Shown here piece after piece: positions 11,371-22,928 of a DNA stretch of 64,000 bases. The notes under the pieces are model-generated. The model ran no database searches. It was given only the letters and a program-made list of their open reading frames with translations, and had not been told where the DNA came from. The stretch spans positions 25,951,764-26,015,763 of the forward strand of contig NC_088306.1 in NCBI RefSeq assembly GCF_032854445.1, read 5' to 3'. Both the position numbers and the translations under genes were made by a program. Numbering within the stretch: position 1 is the first letter of the stretch; each line of letters starts with the position of its first letter. Origin of the DNA: Liolophura sinensis. Lineage: Eukaryota > Mollusca > Polyplacophora > Chitonida > Chitonidae.

Positions 11371-12055
11371 GTAACAGTTCGCATAATATCCAAGCTGATT
11401 TCACATTTCTCCCTCAGGGGACATCCTTTTGAAAAGAGGGGACAGGAAGAAGATAGGAAGACGAATCGGTCGAGGCGAGAAAAGAAAACTCAGATAAATC
11501 CTCGGTGTTTATCATCCCAGTGCAAACTATAGACTTGAGCGGATTAGAGGGACGCTAACTTAAGCTATCCACCAAAAAACAAGAGCAGCCTTAATAATGC
11601 AGTATCCCTCGCCCCCTAGCTAGAAGCTGAAGACCGCCCCATATTTCCCGCCTCCTCGCTTCCCGTCAGTGTCTTAGTTTTACCTCGGGGGAATCGTCTT
11701 TTTTAAATGACCGCTTCTCAATTGAGCACATCTTTTGTAATCAACTAATACGATATAATCTCTACCAATGTCTAAATAATAATATATGAGTCACAGAAGC
11801 CCACAGAAACTAAGCTTCGTTCTCTATCTCCCGAAAAACGACGTTTTTCATTCCGTATTGAACCCTTGTGTGAACAACATGGCCTCACGCCGCCCAAACT
11901 CTCTAAATGTAAAATTATTTATCACTTTGATTATATTATCCTGATATAAATAAAACTGCAAACGACAAATATAAAAAAATAACAGTAAGGCTTTTGTAGA
12001 AGTGATTGATTGTTCTACTGACTGACTGACTGACTGCATGGCCGACCGAGGCAAT
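11371..12055. other. Unique sequence, purine-rich then AT-rich
   Basis: A GC-richer stretch (about 11390-11700) followed by AT-rich DNA. A short ACTG run occurs near 12016-12035. No gene recognised. Confidence 0.4.
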
Positions 12056-12215
12056 GATCAATGGACAAATGAATGAGCCCATGTATGAATAAATGAATAA
12101 ACGGATGAATAAATGAATTAACGAATGAATAAATCAAAGAACGGATGAATGGTCCCATGAAATAATTCACCAGTGGATTTAAGTATTCACCAATCCATCA
12201 GTCAGTCAGTTAGTC
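12056..12215. repeat. Degenerate GAAT/CAGT simple repeats
   Basis: Imperfect AATGAATAA units followed by CAGTCAGTCAGTTAGTC. Simple-sequence DNA with no function evident. Confidence 0.75.
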
Positions 12216-12315
12216 ATCCAGAAAGATGTTACATAACATGGTAAGGCCAAACTTCCAACCGAATGTAAAGAATAATAGACTGAGTGGCTATACTGTATAC
12301 TACTGTACTAAAATG

Positions 12316-12317
<2 letters not shown>

Positions 12318-12363
<46 letters not shown>

Positions 12364-12412
12364 TAATAATAACAACAACAACAACAACAACAACAATAAC
12401 AATAATAATAAG
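12318..12412. repeat. Compound ATA/ACA trinucleotide microsatellite
   Basis: An uninterrupted (ATA)n tract passes into (ACA)n and back to (ATA)n, about 95 bp in total. Likely length-polymorphic. Confidence 0.97.
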
Positions 12413-12540
12413 GATACAAGTAGTCTATTAATAACATTACAAAGCGTGAAATAGAAACAAATTGGGATATCTTTGCAAAACGTGTTTTGTCAGTATCTAT
12501 ATTTGAGGTAATGCAAACAGCTCTGGGATTTAACTAAAGA

Positions 12541-13170
12541 TTATAACGTTTTAACCACTTCATCTGTTTCACTATACTCGTCGCTCTCATTTTCTGCGAA
12601 AATTCCGTCCGTTCTTGTTTTTGTCAAAGACAATGACAATGGCATGAATGTAATCACTGTTCCGTAAAGAAATGACTTGCCAAAAAGCTTTGAATTTCCT
12701 TTTCCTTGTATTAGTATATTATCTTTTCGGTCAGCAGTTTTCGGTTGTGGGCACTGGCAAAGGAATAAAGCCTGCTGAATGTGTGTATCCAACGTGGAGT
12801 GTATCCGTGATTGTAATACACTTGACTTGCTCTCAATAGAATTATGATTGAAAAAGTCTCGAGAAGTAATGGGAGTCTTGTTGAGGGATTTACGTGGAAT
12901 AATCCGTCCCTGAATGACTGATAAAAGACGCTGTATTCCAGACACCGAGGAACATGGCATGAGACTGTTTGGTTGAATTAGTCGTAGGATTTTTCTAATG
13001 TTTCGCCACACGGCTAATCCCTTGTTACTGGGCGCTTCATTGTGTGAGAGAGCGTACATACGATAGCCTGTAAGCCGCCGGGATCCATACAGATAGTCGA
13101 AGACGAGATCCGTATTGTCGTTTACTTCCCTTGTAAGAAAGCTCGGTTTAAGCCAACGCCATTGGAAGGG
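12541..13170 (-). CDS. Unassigned open frame of 209 codons, candidate terminal exon
   Basis: This is the longest open frame in the window that is not built from repeats. It is open from an in-frame TGA (complement of 13171-13173) to a TAA at 12541-12543; the first ATG is at 13057-13059, giving 172 residues. The segment upstream of that ATG also reads as ordinary mixed-composition protein, so the frame may enter through a splice acceptor between 13170 and 13060 and not at the ATG. The C-terminus is acidic, ending ENESDEYSETDEVVKTL. A short hydrophobic stretch (FLYGTVITFMPLSLSL) lies about 40 residues before the end. I recognise no domain or family. No clear AATAAA signal follows closely. It could be a real last exon, a lineage-specific gene or chance. 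Confidence 0.28.
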   Translation of the reverse strand, partial: PFQWRWLKPSFLTREVNDNTDLVFDYLYGSRRLTGYRMYALSHNEAPSNKGLAVWRNIRKILRLIQPNSLMPCSSVSGIQRLLSVIQGRIIPRKSLNKTPITSRDFFNHNSIESKSSVLQSRIHSTLDTHIQQALFLCQCPQPKTADRKDNILIQGKGNSKLFGKSFLYGTVITFMPLSLSLTKTRTDGIFAENESDEYSETDEVVKTL

Positions 13171-13174
13171 TCAA

Positions 13175-14140
13175 AGCTAGGGCAGATATAATGTAATACA
13201 GCCGCGAAGTCTTGACAAAGCCTTTAGAATATGATTAAGGCTGTATGGCAGAAGAAAACGCGCTCGGCGATTGAAACGTTTCAAGGGAGAGTTTATTACA
13301 AACTCATTACTCCTCTTTAATAAAGAACTGGGCGAGTCAGTTGCGCCCCGAAACAACCAAGGAAAGGTTAGGCTGGAGCCGTGTTCTATTCTCCATGTCA
13401 TTTTGCCAAGCAGCAACGCCTTTCAAGCTGTTGTTAACATTCATTATTTTTGCTTTCGTCGTTTTCTTTGGCCGGCTTTAAGGAGTGATAAGGGGTGCCT
13501 AAGCGAATAGCTCGCATGGCTAACCATACTCAACTATTGTTATCTCGACCCATTAAACTCCCTAATAACAACCAGTGGCCGAGTACACTAAACTATTACG
13601 ATGTTGTTAAAAGACGGTTTCGGGTTCTTTTACCCCCTACGGCTGCAGGACTTGCCTCTTCGGTAGGGGATTTTACTCTGGGGCTGACCGCCCTTTCGTG
13701 CTCATCAATTTCCCTGCAATGCTCCTCGAACGGGACTCGGGAGGTATGGGTCTCCCGTCGTTGATGATACGCCTTGAAAAGAGCGACGCTCTGGGCGAAA
13801 GGAATCAAAGACATCCCCGACTGTCATTATCGCTCTTCACCTCTATGGTGTGAGACAATTTTGCGTCTTGATCTTTGGCGAGTCGGCTGGAATTAAATAC
13901 TGAGCTTGAATGAGGAAGAAATGGCCGTGGTTTCGCCTCGAAGGAACGCCTGCATGAAACCGCTGATTACGATGTTATTGTACACGTGCGATTACAACCG
14001 TTGTGTGAGAAATGAAATGAAAATAACAAGCCTTGTGAAGAACAATCTGGGTCTTTTCTGCTCACAGATAAAGATCTACTCCGTCATTTGCCACGGAAGT
14101 TTAAACGCGTTGCAATTAGGCCGTTCGTCCTCAGCGTTAT
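13175..14140. other. GC-richer unique block, candidate regulatory DNA or exon remnants
   Basis: Unique, GC- and CpG-richer sequence with overlapping frames of 60-90 codons on both strands. None is recognisable, and opposing open frames are expected from composition alone. No matches elsewhere in the window. Confidence 0.28.
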
Positions 14141-14269
14141 GAAATCTTCCAGGCAAAGTTTTTTCTTGCCCAGAAGTCTATAGGCAAAGGCTAAAAGTGA
14201 AAAAATATATTTTTTTTTCTTGTCGTGAATTTCTCACATATGCATATTTAGATGAATGTTAAGTTGCGA

Positions 14270-14590
14270 TTTAATTTGTTGAGTTTATATTCGCGTACCA
14301 GGCGTCAGACAAAATGGACATTCCAGGGCAATAATCGCAAGACCAATCCCAAAACAACGTTCAACACAAATCACCACAAAAGTAAAAAAGTGCGAAATTC
14401 AAGGGATTCATGCAAAGGGAAGCAGTCAGCTGTTTTCAGTGATGTTGGAAAGACCCAAGAAACGTTCCAGGCGATTGAACGAAATCGTGTACCACGTATA
14501 GTTTGTACGTTGTCGATAATCAAGATGTGTATCACAGTTGCGCTTTTATTGCAGCTGTTCATATGTACAACGTGGCCATTTAATTTGCCG
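14270..14590 (+). repeat. F6 dispersed element
   Basis: About 300 bp matching 37105-37400 in the same orientation and 37465-37660 in inverse. Landmarks: CCCAAAACAACGTTCAACAC, TTCATGCAAAGGGAAGCAGT, GATGTTGGAAAGACCCAAGA, AGATGTGTATCACAGTTGCG and GCAGCTGTTCATATGTACAA. The 138-residue frame across it (14252-14668) is repeat DNA. Confidence 0.75.
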
Positions 14591-14816
14591 ATATTGTTAT
14601 ATTTCATCAAAACATTCCCACTCTTAGGTACAACCGCATTGTTCAGGATTTATAGCCCCTTGTATTGAAGGCAATTTAAATAAAATGGAACATTTAGCAA
14701 CTAACAAGGTGTACGTTTTAAAAGCGTCTCAGAGGACCTCATTTCTCATATGAGACTATAAGGGAAACCATTTATCTATAATACATGACCAGGACTTAAG
14801 CGATCAATCACATATT

Positions 14817-14958
14817 TTGTTTATTTTATTTGATTGGCGATTCACGCTGTACTCAAGAATATTTTACGAGACGGTTGACAGCATTATGCTGTGAAGAAAC
14901 CGTGCAGAGTTAGTGGAAAAATCATGACTATCCAAGGTTGCTGGCAGACCTTCCATCT
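14817..14958 (-). repeat. F1 SINE 3' half, strongly diverged
   Basis: Reverse F1 tail and body: TTTTATTTGATTGGCGATTC, TACTCAAGAATATTTTACGA, ATCATGACTATCCAAGGTTG, CTGGCAGACCTTCC. The tRNA head is absent. Many substitutions imply an old copy. Confidence 0.75.
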
Positions 14959-16488
14959 AAAACTAAGACTGAATTTATTTATGAATTATGTTTATCTTTG
15001 TGCTTTATCAATGTGTTTTTCACAAACACGACGGATGTCAGGTGTATGGGTGGAGGAAACCGGCGTGCTGGAAGGAAACCACTGACTTTCGCCAAAGACA
15101 CCTGATCAACCTCCAGACATATAGCTGCAGCGGAACTAATGTGGGTTGATTTTTCGGGAAAATTGCAAATAATCCAGAAACCAACATTGGATCCAGGTAA
15201 TGTCGTAACTGAAATGTAACGATGAGCTCAGTTTTATCTGTGAATAAAGGACATGGTACGTTAAGTGCAAATTTCAAAATCTCATCGCAGTTCTGTAAAT
15301 TTTTGAATCAGAAGTATAAAACTTTGTCGAAACACTCATGAAAGTTATAATACTATAAAAGAGATGGTTGCTTAGTAAGAACCTTCCAAAAAATGCACTC
15401 TCGAGCAAAAACGCAATTTTTTTGTTTAAACGAGACACCGCGTTTCTTATTCACAACGTTAACCAGAAAATATCTTTACTGAAACTTTCCTACATGCTGT
15501 CAATATTTCGTTTTGGTTAACGTTTGTCTTCATATGTAAAAAATAGATTTTATAATGTAATCAGATTTGTCAGACTTTGGCAAATTTATTCTTTGTGGGG
15601 CTATATTTTTTTCTCTGGCAACATGCCTTTGTGTGGGTAAAGATAAAGGCTGTATTGCATTAAATAAGTGTTATCATGGATTAGAGTGGATAATTGTTAA
15701 GCCATGGTATTACGTAATGTGTGGCAACTATAGCGAAATCATACATGAATCCTGGTTGAGAACACATGGGTTCCTTTAGGTATCGCTAAGATTAACATGT
15801 TATGTGCAGCGGATGTATAAGGCTGAACATTTCTTATATATGTATTTAATTGGTTGGTGGATAACGGCGTGCTCAAGAATTGTTCAGAAATTTGCATCCG
15901 TGGTGCAGTGATTTTGCTCATTCTACAGTGTCTAATGCAAAATATATTTCATTGTGACAGGAGCAGGCTACAAATGTTTTCATTTTACGACGTATGCATT
16001 GCTTCAATGCATTCCTGCTTTATAATAGGAAAAGGGAAGTAAAACAAAACTGAAAAAAGAAATAGCCTTACGAGTGTTTCAGCAGCTGTCAGTTACAGCT
16101 ATAGTCAGTTTCGCTTCTCGATTCATTAATTGTTCCCATCTGTTTCAGCAGTCCTCTGAACTTTTGACATCCTTATTGAAAACAAATTTTCGCTGTGTTG
16201 CTTGCATCTCTGCTTCATTTGGAGTGAAGTTTAGACCAATTCAAGATATTAACATTTCGAAATACAGAACCCATCAGAGCTGACATGTTGCGTTTTCGAT
16301 TTTGCGTCAAATATTTTGATACGCCGTTTTAAAATAGGATTGTATAAATCATGTTTTAAAAACAAACATCTTGCACATGCATTTGGTTAATTATGCTCTA
16401 AGCAGCCAATAGCATCAGTAATCATTCAGTATGTCAGATACATGTCCAAGCTATATAAATATTCGTAGGTAATGGCCGGCATGTTTTA
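14959..16488. other. AT-rich, mostly featureless
   Basis: Only short frames. A possible very old F1 tail fragment lies at about 15841-15876 (ATTGGTTGGTGGATAACGG, GTGCTCAAGAAT). Nothing else recognised. Confidence 0.4.
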
Positions 16489-16722
16489 TTGGTTACATAT
16501 CGCTTCCTTTGTACATGTTCCGATACATTGGTTACATATCGCTTCCTTTGTACATGTTCCGATACATTGGTTACATATCGGTTCCTTTGTACATGTTCCG
16601 ATACATTGGTTACATATCGCTTCCTTTGTACACGTTCCGATACATTGGTTACATATCGCTTCCTTTGTACACGTTCCGATACATTGGTTACATATCGCTT
16701 CCTTTGTACACGTTCCGATACA
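16489..16722. repeat. 39-bp tandem array, six copies
   Basis: Exactly six head-to-tail 39-bp units beginning TTGGTTACATATCG and ending GTTCCGATACA. Units differ at two positions (CGC/CGG and ACATG/ACACG). Because 39 is a multiple of three, every open frame yields a 13-residue periodic peptide, which explains the four overlapping repetitive frames of 80-102 codons here. I do not call them genes. Confidence 0.97.
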
Positions 16723-17039
16723 TGTACATAAACAGCGCATTGTATTCATAGTGTTATACAGGACTATTTTAATTCTATAATGAGCAGATATACCCGTATA
16801 TTTTGTTATTAACTTTGTATATTGAATACATTGGATGTATTAAAATTCAACGAAATGAAATAAAAATAAGGGTAATCTGCGTAGTGCAAGGTGTGTTTTT
16901 TAGTTGATTTCGTTGCGTGTTATCGTGTCGTTTAATTAAAACTTTTTGAGCTGATATCATAAAAGTGTCTCTTAAGTAAAGGATGATCCTGAAGCCAGCT
17001 GTCAAAATGCGCTACATTACATCAGTCAGCAAGGACAAT

Positions 17040-18125
17040 ACTTATTACTATTACTCGGTCATACTTGCATTACTGAGCCGTCATATCGAATCATCGTAAT
17101 CTGATCATACTTACAGCGCTCAATTTCTGAGTCATCAAAATGAATGATCTATCCAGCCACATGGACAAAGCTGTAAATGAGTCATACAGTTTAAAGGACA
17201 TAATCTGAACATACTTACTGTGCTGAATTTCTGAGTCATCAAAATGAATGCTCCCTATCCAGCCACATAGACAAAGCTGTAAATGAGTCATACAGCTTAA
17301 AGGACATAATCTGAACATACCTACTATGCTGAATTTCTGGGTCATCAAAATGAATGATCCCTATCCAGCCACATAGACAAAGCTGTAAATGAGCCATACA
17401 GTTTAAAGGACATAATCTGAACATACTTACTGTGCTGAATTTCTGAGTCATCAAAATGAATGATCCCTATCCAGCCACATAGACAAAGCTGTAAATGAGT
17501 CATACAGCTTAAAGGACAGGATATGAACATACTTACTGTGCTGAATTCCTGAGTCATCAAGCGGAATGGTCCCTATCCAGCCACATAGACAAAGCTGTAA
17601 ATGAGTCATACAGCTTAAAGGACAGGATATGAACATGCTTACTGTGCTGAATTCCTGAGTCATCAAGCGGAATGGTCCCTATCCAGCTATATAGACATAG
17701 TTATTTTAATGAGTCATATAGCTTCAAGGATATAATCTGAACATACTCACTGTGCTGAATTCCTGAGTCATCAAACGGAATGGTCTCTATCCAGCTATAT
17801 AGACTAAGCTATTCTAATGAGTCATACAGAAATTTAAATGAGTAAAACAGCTTAAAGGACATAATCTGAACATACTTACTGTGCTAAATTTATGAGTCAT
17901 CAAACGGAATGATCCCTATCCAGCTATATAGACAAAGCTATTTTAATGAGTCATCTTGAAGGTCACAATCTCAATGTACTTACTGTGCTGAATTTCTGAG
18001 TCATCAAATGGGATTTTCTTCATTTAGACACACCAACAAAGCGCATTACAGACATTAAACTTGTCGGTCGCATTGCAACATATTTATATAGATACTGCAT
18101 TACCGAGTCATCAAACTGATTGAAG
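17040..18125. repeat. 106-bp satellite, about nine units, rich in TGAGTCAT
   Basis: The spacing of CTGAGTCATCAAA markers is 106 bp through the best-preserved part (17235, 17341, 17447, 17553, 17659), with decaying units on both edges. Each unit has CTATCCAGCCACATAGACAA, AATGAGTCATACAG, AAAGGACATAATCTGAACAT and CTTACTGTGCTGAATTTCTG. Minus-strand frames recurring every 106 bp (four of 71-85 codons) are shadows of this periodicity. Confidence 0.95.
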
Positions 18126-19462
18126 GCAGTGCTGATATTTGCAATGATGCATTATTAAGTCAGTGTTGAGATATATGCAGCCATATCAAGTACATCCTGT
18201 CCAACGCTCTCCTGGTCCAATGGAAGGAGACATTACTATCGGTTCTGTTTATCGTGTAATTAACTACAAAATTAATATACATTTGCGAAAAGTATACCGG
18301 AGTACACGGAGCAAACCACCCACCTTAATGAAGTTACTGACAATTTTTCCAGCGTGTGCCTACCGTTTTGCTGAGAAAAATGTGATTAACAACGAAAATT
18401 ACGATTGAACAACCACGAGCGCCGTCGACTGCATAATGTCCGCAAAACCCCATGAAAAGTGGAGTCAGAGGAATCCAGTTATTCTGTGTCGAAAACCATG
18501 ATTATATCCGAAACATAACCTCAGATGGGACTGAATCCTTACATCATAACTGCTCAGCACAGCTTTATATGTACCCTAACACTCGGTAGTATTTGCATTG
18601 TCAAAGAAAATGAGAGTTTTGACTAAAAAGTTTATATCTTCAAAGCAAACGTCATCACAAGCAATACATCGAGTTAGGAAATCGGATACAGGCAGACAAC
18701 ATTATAAAAGTATTTTTCCATATAAAAATTGTCGTCGTTGTTTCTTCTGTTTATTATTTTTCCCTTTTTCTTTGTAACATGACACTATTCATATGTTTGG
18801 AGCATTTTGAGCTCATTTTTCCTGGATCGTTAGCAGAAAATTTTGTGTTTAAAAGGGACGATAAATAGAGATCAGATTTCCCTTTGACTTTGATATTCGT
18901 CCCACTCTTTGTGGTCAAACAACGGTAAAGTAATATCTGGTCGAGATAAACGCTCTAGGGCAACTCAGAAATAAGCTTCATCGGAGTCTACCTGAAAAAT
19001 AATATATCTTACATTGTTAGGAAAACACCAGAAATGCAGCAAAACGAGCAGCAGCCAATGGACAGAAATATCGATACTATCACGTTTTATGACCGATCTC
19101 TCTTTTAACGAAGCAAGGTCTTTGTGGAAGACTTCGTCTGAAAACAATCTTCTTGAATAGAGAGAAAAGGCTTGGCCCCAGAGTCTTACTTCAGACGATG
19201 TTACCTGTAGAGAAGGGTCAGCTGTCGGGATCACGTTCCTTCTGTGGAGAAATCCATGCAGATTAATAAAGGCATTTAAAATATACATAAAAAAATATGA
19301 ACCAGTGTATAGACTGTATATAATGCCGACTTATGAACTAGTATGGCAGTATTTATAATAATAGTAGCATTGCATGCATCGAAGCCAGTTATAATTTATT
19401 GTCCATGACACTTAATTTAATCCATATAATCTGCAATATAAATATAAAATACAACAGCAAAA
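18126..19462. other. AT-rich unique sequence
   Basis: Short frames only (largest 107 codons on the minus strand at 18965-19288, unrecognised). No repeat family seen. Confidence 0.4.
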
Positions 19463-19573
19463 AGAGTGAAATCAGAGCAGAAACGACAGTGAGATAGCTG
19501 GAAATGGTCTCAGGCAACTGGTGACATATGACCTCCTGTTAGTTCACCTCAGGCGGGGTTTACATGTAACTGT
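19463..19573 (+). repeat. F3 dispersed repeat
   Basis: AGAGTGAAATCAGAGCAGAA, GATAGCTGGAAATGGTCTCA, CCTCCTGTTAGTTCACCTCA and a GGGGTTTACATGTAACTG end, in family order but diverged. Confidence 0.7.
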
Positions 19574-19884
19574 ATTATCAGCATTATGGAGTACACTTTC
19601 CGGATATAGCACACAGTGTGTAGCGCTGATATCTGCCAGTCTGATAGGAAATATTCACATAGAGAAAATGGAATCTATAGTCTTAAGGAATGTAAAGTAT
19701 TCTCAACAGATTGATACAATTTGATATTCAGCTCAATATCACTTTGTAGCATTCAACCTTTTTCGATATCTATCATGAACAGCGTTTTCAGCCTGAATTA
19801 AAATACATTTACAAATGTATTTAGAGCTATCATGCAATTGTCGATTATTAAAGAAGTCAGTATACGCTGGTGGAGAATTTGTTT

Positions 19885-20515
19885 TCGCTTTTTCGTTTGG
19901 AGATGACTAATTGTCGAGCTGGAATGAGATCATGTTTGCGTGTAGAGAAAAGGAGGCCGCGTTTTTTCGTTTGAAGATGACTAGTTTTTGAGAATGAAAT
20001 TGCACGTTTTTCCTTTGAAGATGACTAGCTTTCTAGAATGAAATCACGTTTTCTTGTTTGTAGGTGACTGATTTTCTGCAATGATATCGCGTTTTCTCGT
20101 TTGGAGGTGACTGAGTTTCTAGAATGATATCGCATTTTCTCATTTGGAGGTGATTGATCTTCTAGAATGAGATCGCGTTTTCTGGTTTGGAGGTGAATGA
20201 TTTTCTAGAATGATGTGGCGTTTTTTCGGTTTTTTGAGTTAGAATGAGATCGTGTCTTTTTCCTTTAGAGATGACTAGCTTTAGAAAATGAGATCGCGTT
20301 TTATCGTTTAAAGGTGATTGACCTTCCAGAAAGATATCGGGTTTGATATTATTTTGCTAATTATTGAGATAGAGTGACGTCATGTTTTTTTCCTTTGGAG
20401 ATGGCCAATTCCTGAAAAGAGATCGCGTTTTTTCGTTTGATGGTGACTAACTTTTGAGAAGGAGATCAGGTTTTTTATTTTGGAGATAGCTCACTTTCGA
20501 GAATGAGATCGAATC
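19885..20515. repeat. 43-bp degenerate minisatellite, about 14 units
   Basis: Best units (about 20085-20210) are 43 bp and read GA(T/G)ATCGC(G/A)TTTTCTCGTTTGG, AGGTGACTGA, TTTCTAGAAT. Outer units drift in length and sequence, so the array is older at its edges. No coding potential. Confidence 0.92.
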
Positions 20516-20636
20516 CATGCAGCTGATGTTTGCTCTACTGAGACTTTATGCCATCTAACAAATTTGACTTAAATTGTCTATATTTTCATATTGTAAAATA
20601 CGTTGTATGAATGCAGGAAGGAAATTATTTATTGAT

Positions 20637-20794
20637 TTATGTATTTAATTTATGTTTTACGCCGTACTCAAGAATATTTCACTTATACGATGGCGGCCAG
20701 CATTATGGTGGGAGGAAATCGGGCAGAGCCCGGTGAAAACCCACGATCCGCAAGTTGCTGGCAGACCATCCCACTTACGGCCGGAGAAGGAGGG
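20637..20794 (-). repeat. F1 SINE, head missing
   Basis: TATGTTTTACGCCGTACTCA, CTTATACGATGGCGGCCAGC, ATTATGGTGGGAGGAAATCG, CGCAAGTTGCTGGCAGACCA and TTACGGCCGGAGAAGG; homology stops before the tRNA-related part. A 5'-truncated insertion, typical of reverse-transcribed elements. Confidence 0.9.
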
Positions 20795-21479
20795 AAATTA
20801 CCATTTAACAATTGTCTTCCATCAGGGTTTGAGTTTTTATTTATATTTTCTTTTTATTTATTATCATAAACTGTCAATTATTTATTTGATTGTAAAGGCG
20901 ATTTCATTTATACCAAGCTTGGTCAGTTTCATGTGGATGAAATCGGAGCGTTCACAGTAAACCACACGTCCTTGGCAAATTACTCTCAAACTTTTCCATA
21001 GGTAAATTAATGCTTTATCTGATATTGGTGGAAGACAAGAGATCTTCAAAGAACTGCAGCTAAAATCACTTAAAGAGGCCTACGTGGTGCCAACAATACC
21101 CCTAAAAGATGGTTTTGAAAATTTACCTATTAAAATTACTGTTAAGACGGCCGAGTTTGTTTTAAATATGAAAAAGAATGTTTGTGCTTCTGAGGATGGT
21201 GAGCGTCATATATCTTGTGCACAAAAGTATTTAGTTTAAGTTACACTTCTCGATAATAATAATAATAATAAAAAATAATAATAATGATAGTACCAATAAG
21301 AATCATGCTGGAGATAATAATAATAAGGCTAACGCGTATCTTTGTGGCCAGCTACCATTTGTTTCATTTTCTTTTTGTTCAATAGGACATACAGTTTGGC
21401 TTAGTTAGTTGCACACACTAGATTGCTTTCGTGGAGATTCATTAACTTCAAAGCCTTGTTCCCACTTCGACAATTTTTT
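20795..21479. other. AT-rich, includes an ATA microsatellite
   Basis: A short (ATA)n tract at about 21252-21290. Otherwise nothing recognised. Confidence 0.5.
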
Positions 21480-22015
21480 TTACCGAATCGTTAAGAATTG
21501 ACGTCGTAATGTAATCGTCTTTGCATTCGTGGCCTTACGAATTGATTTGTAAGCGTTTGTAATGAATTCGTGTTCCATTTTTCATGTCGGTGATTTCGTT
21601 ACTGGACGCTCGTAATGATTCGTATGTATTCGTAAAAACTTCGTGAAGATTTCAGAAGCTGTCGGTTACAATCGTAAAGGTAACGTAATCATACCGGAAG
21701 CATCACCATTTCGTAAGGATTCTCAAAATCAGCCGACTCAGGCAGAATTGATACGAAATACTTTCGAATGAATAAGAATTTATGATAGATAGTGTCGTAA
21801 CGCATTCTTAATTATTCGTAAGTCTGTCAAAAACGTAGTGCGGAAATCGTTATCATTCTATTGAATTTTGTCAGAGAATGTCGTAAAGATGATGTCTCCG
21901 ATCGTGACATTTTTGCAACTTGTTCGTGACAGTCGTAAGTCTGTTGCGAAATTCTCGCCATTTTATCTCTTGCTACAGGATGCAATGCGATTCTTAGGTC
22001 GTAACGGTTCGGCAT
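21480..22015. repeat. Block saturated with TCGTAA motifs, possible decayed element
   Basis: TCGTAA appears about ten times in roughly 535 bp, against about one per 4 kb by chance per strand, and several TACGAA/TTACGAA occurrences add complements. The ends are loosely inverted: ACCGAATCGTTAAGA at the left and a complement of GCCGAACCGTTACGA at the right (about 22001-22015). The pattern suggests a non-autonomous DNA transposon or a decayed short-period array. I do not recognise the family. Confidence 0.5.
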
Positions 22016-22199
22016 AACATTCGGCCAGGTGGGATCGAGGTTAACCAGTTATACATATGTCTGATTACTGTTTAATGGAATAATCAAAGATTTCTCTTTT
22101 TGACACAGAGAGGGTCAGTTATTTGTTTTTGGATAAACCCGTCACCAACCTTTGCTGACGAACATGTCCGCTTGTGATATATAGATATGCACGACATAC

Positions 22200-22900
22200 T
22201 GGTCTTCAATGAACGTTAGGCTGCGGCAAGGGCTGCACAAGTATCGACAATCGCTTCAATATTGTCACCACGGTCCAACGAGCTGAGAGGGCGAGGGAAT
22301 CTACAGAATCCGTGTACAAGGACCTGCTCCCTTTGGGATTTGTGGCAAAAAGAATGATGAATACTGCATGTGCTAAAAAGAAAAAAAAAGGAATTTGTGT
22401 TTAATTCCTCTAGCCCATTATTCTGAGTGTGGTTAAACACGTGTTTGTCACCTGCAGTGCGGTCGACCCATACACATCAACGATGCCCCTAGGGGAGCGT
22501 CTGCCCTCTAAACGGGTACGTTGATTTATACCAGCCTCTCTAACGGGAGACACTGATTTTTGGCCGTCTGTAATTGGATGGTAGCCAAGGATAATTGGAA
22601 GGGTAGGCGAGACTGACAGCCCCGTTCTGGTCTGCTTTATGAGATCCACTCACGAACAATGCCATGTGCCGGCAACCCCTTCTCTCTTCACTTTGATGGA
22701 CCCACAGGTAAATTAGCCTAGCCCATACAGGTGCCGACCTACAAACGGGATCAGGCGGGATGATTAAGTAAGTCCCTGACCATTACCACTTGACGAAGCC
22801 CAAGCCATCAATCTGGACAACTCGAAATACCGTGTGTACCGTTAACAAATGACGTTTGTGATGATAATGAAGCAGGTTTAAACGCTAACATGGAAGCTTT
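22200..22900. other. GC-richer unique block with paired TAATTGG motifs
   Basis: Unique GC-richer DNA. TAATTGGATGG and ATAATTGGAAGG occur within 30 bp near 22570-22600. Minus-strand frames of 74 and 79 codons are unrecognised. Candidate regulatory DNA by composition and motif only. Confidence 0.28.
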
Positions 22901-22928
22901 GTCGCCAAGGGGATAAATTGGTGCGGAT

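Noticed and set aside
14252-14668. 138-codon plus-strand frame
   Set aside because: Falls across the F6 repeat, whose other copies do not keep the frame open.
16472-16780. Repeat-containing small protein frames on both strands
   Set aside because: A consequence of a 39-bp period; several overlapping frames are open simultaneously.
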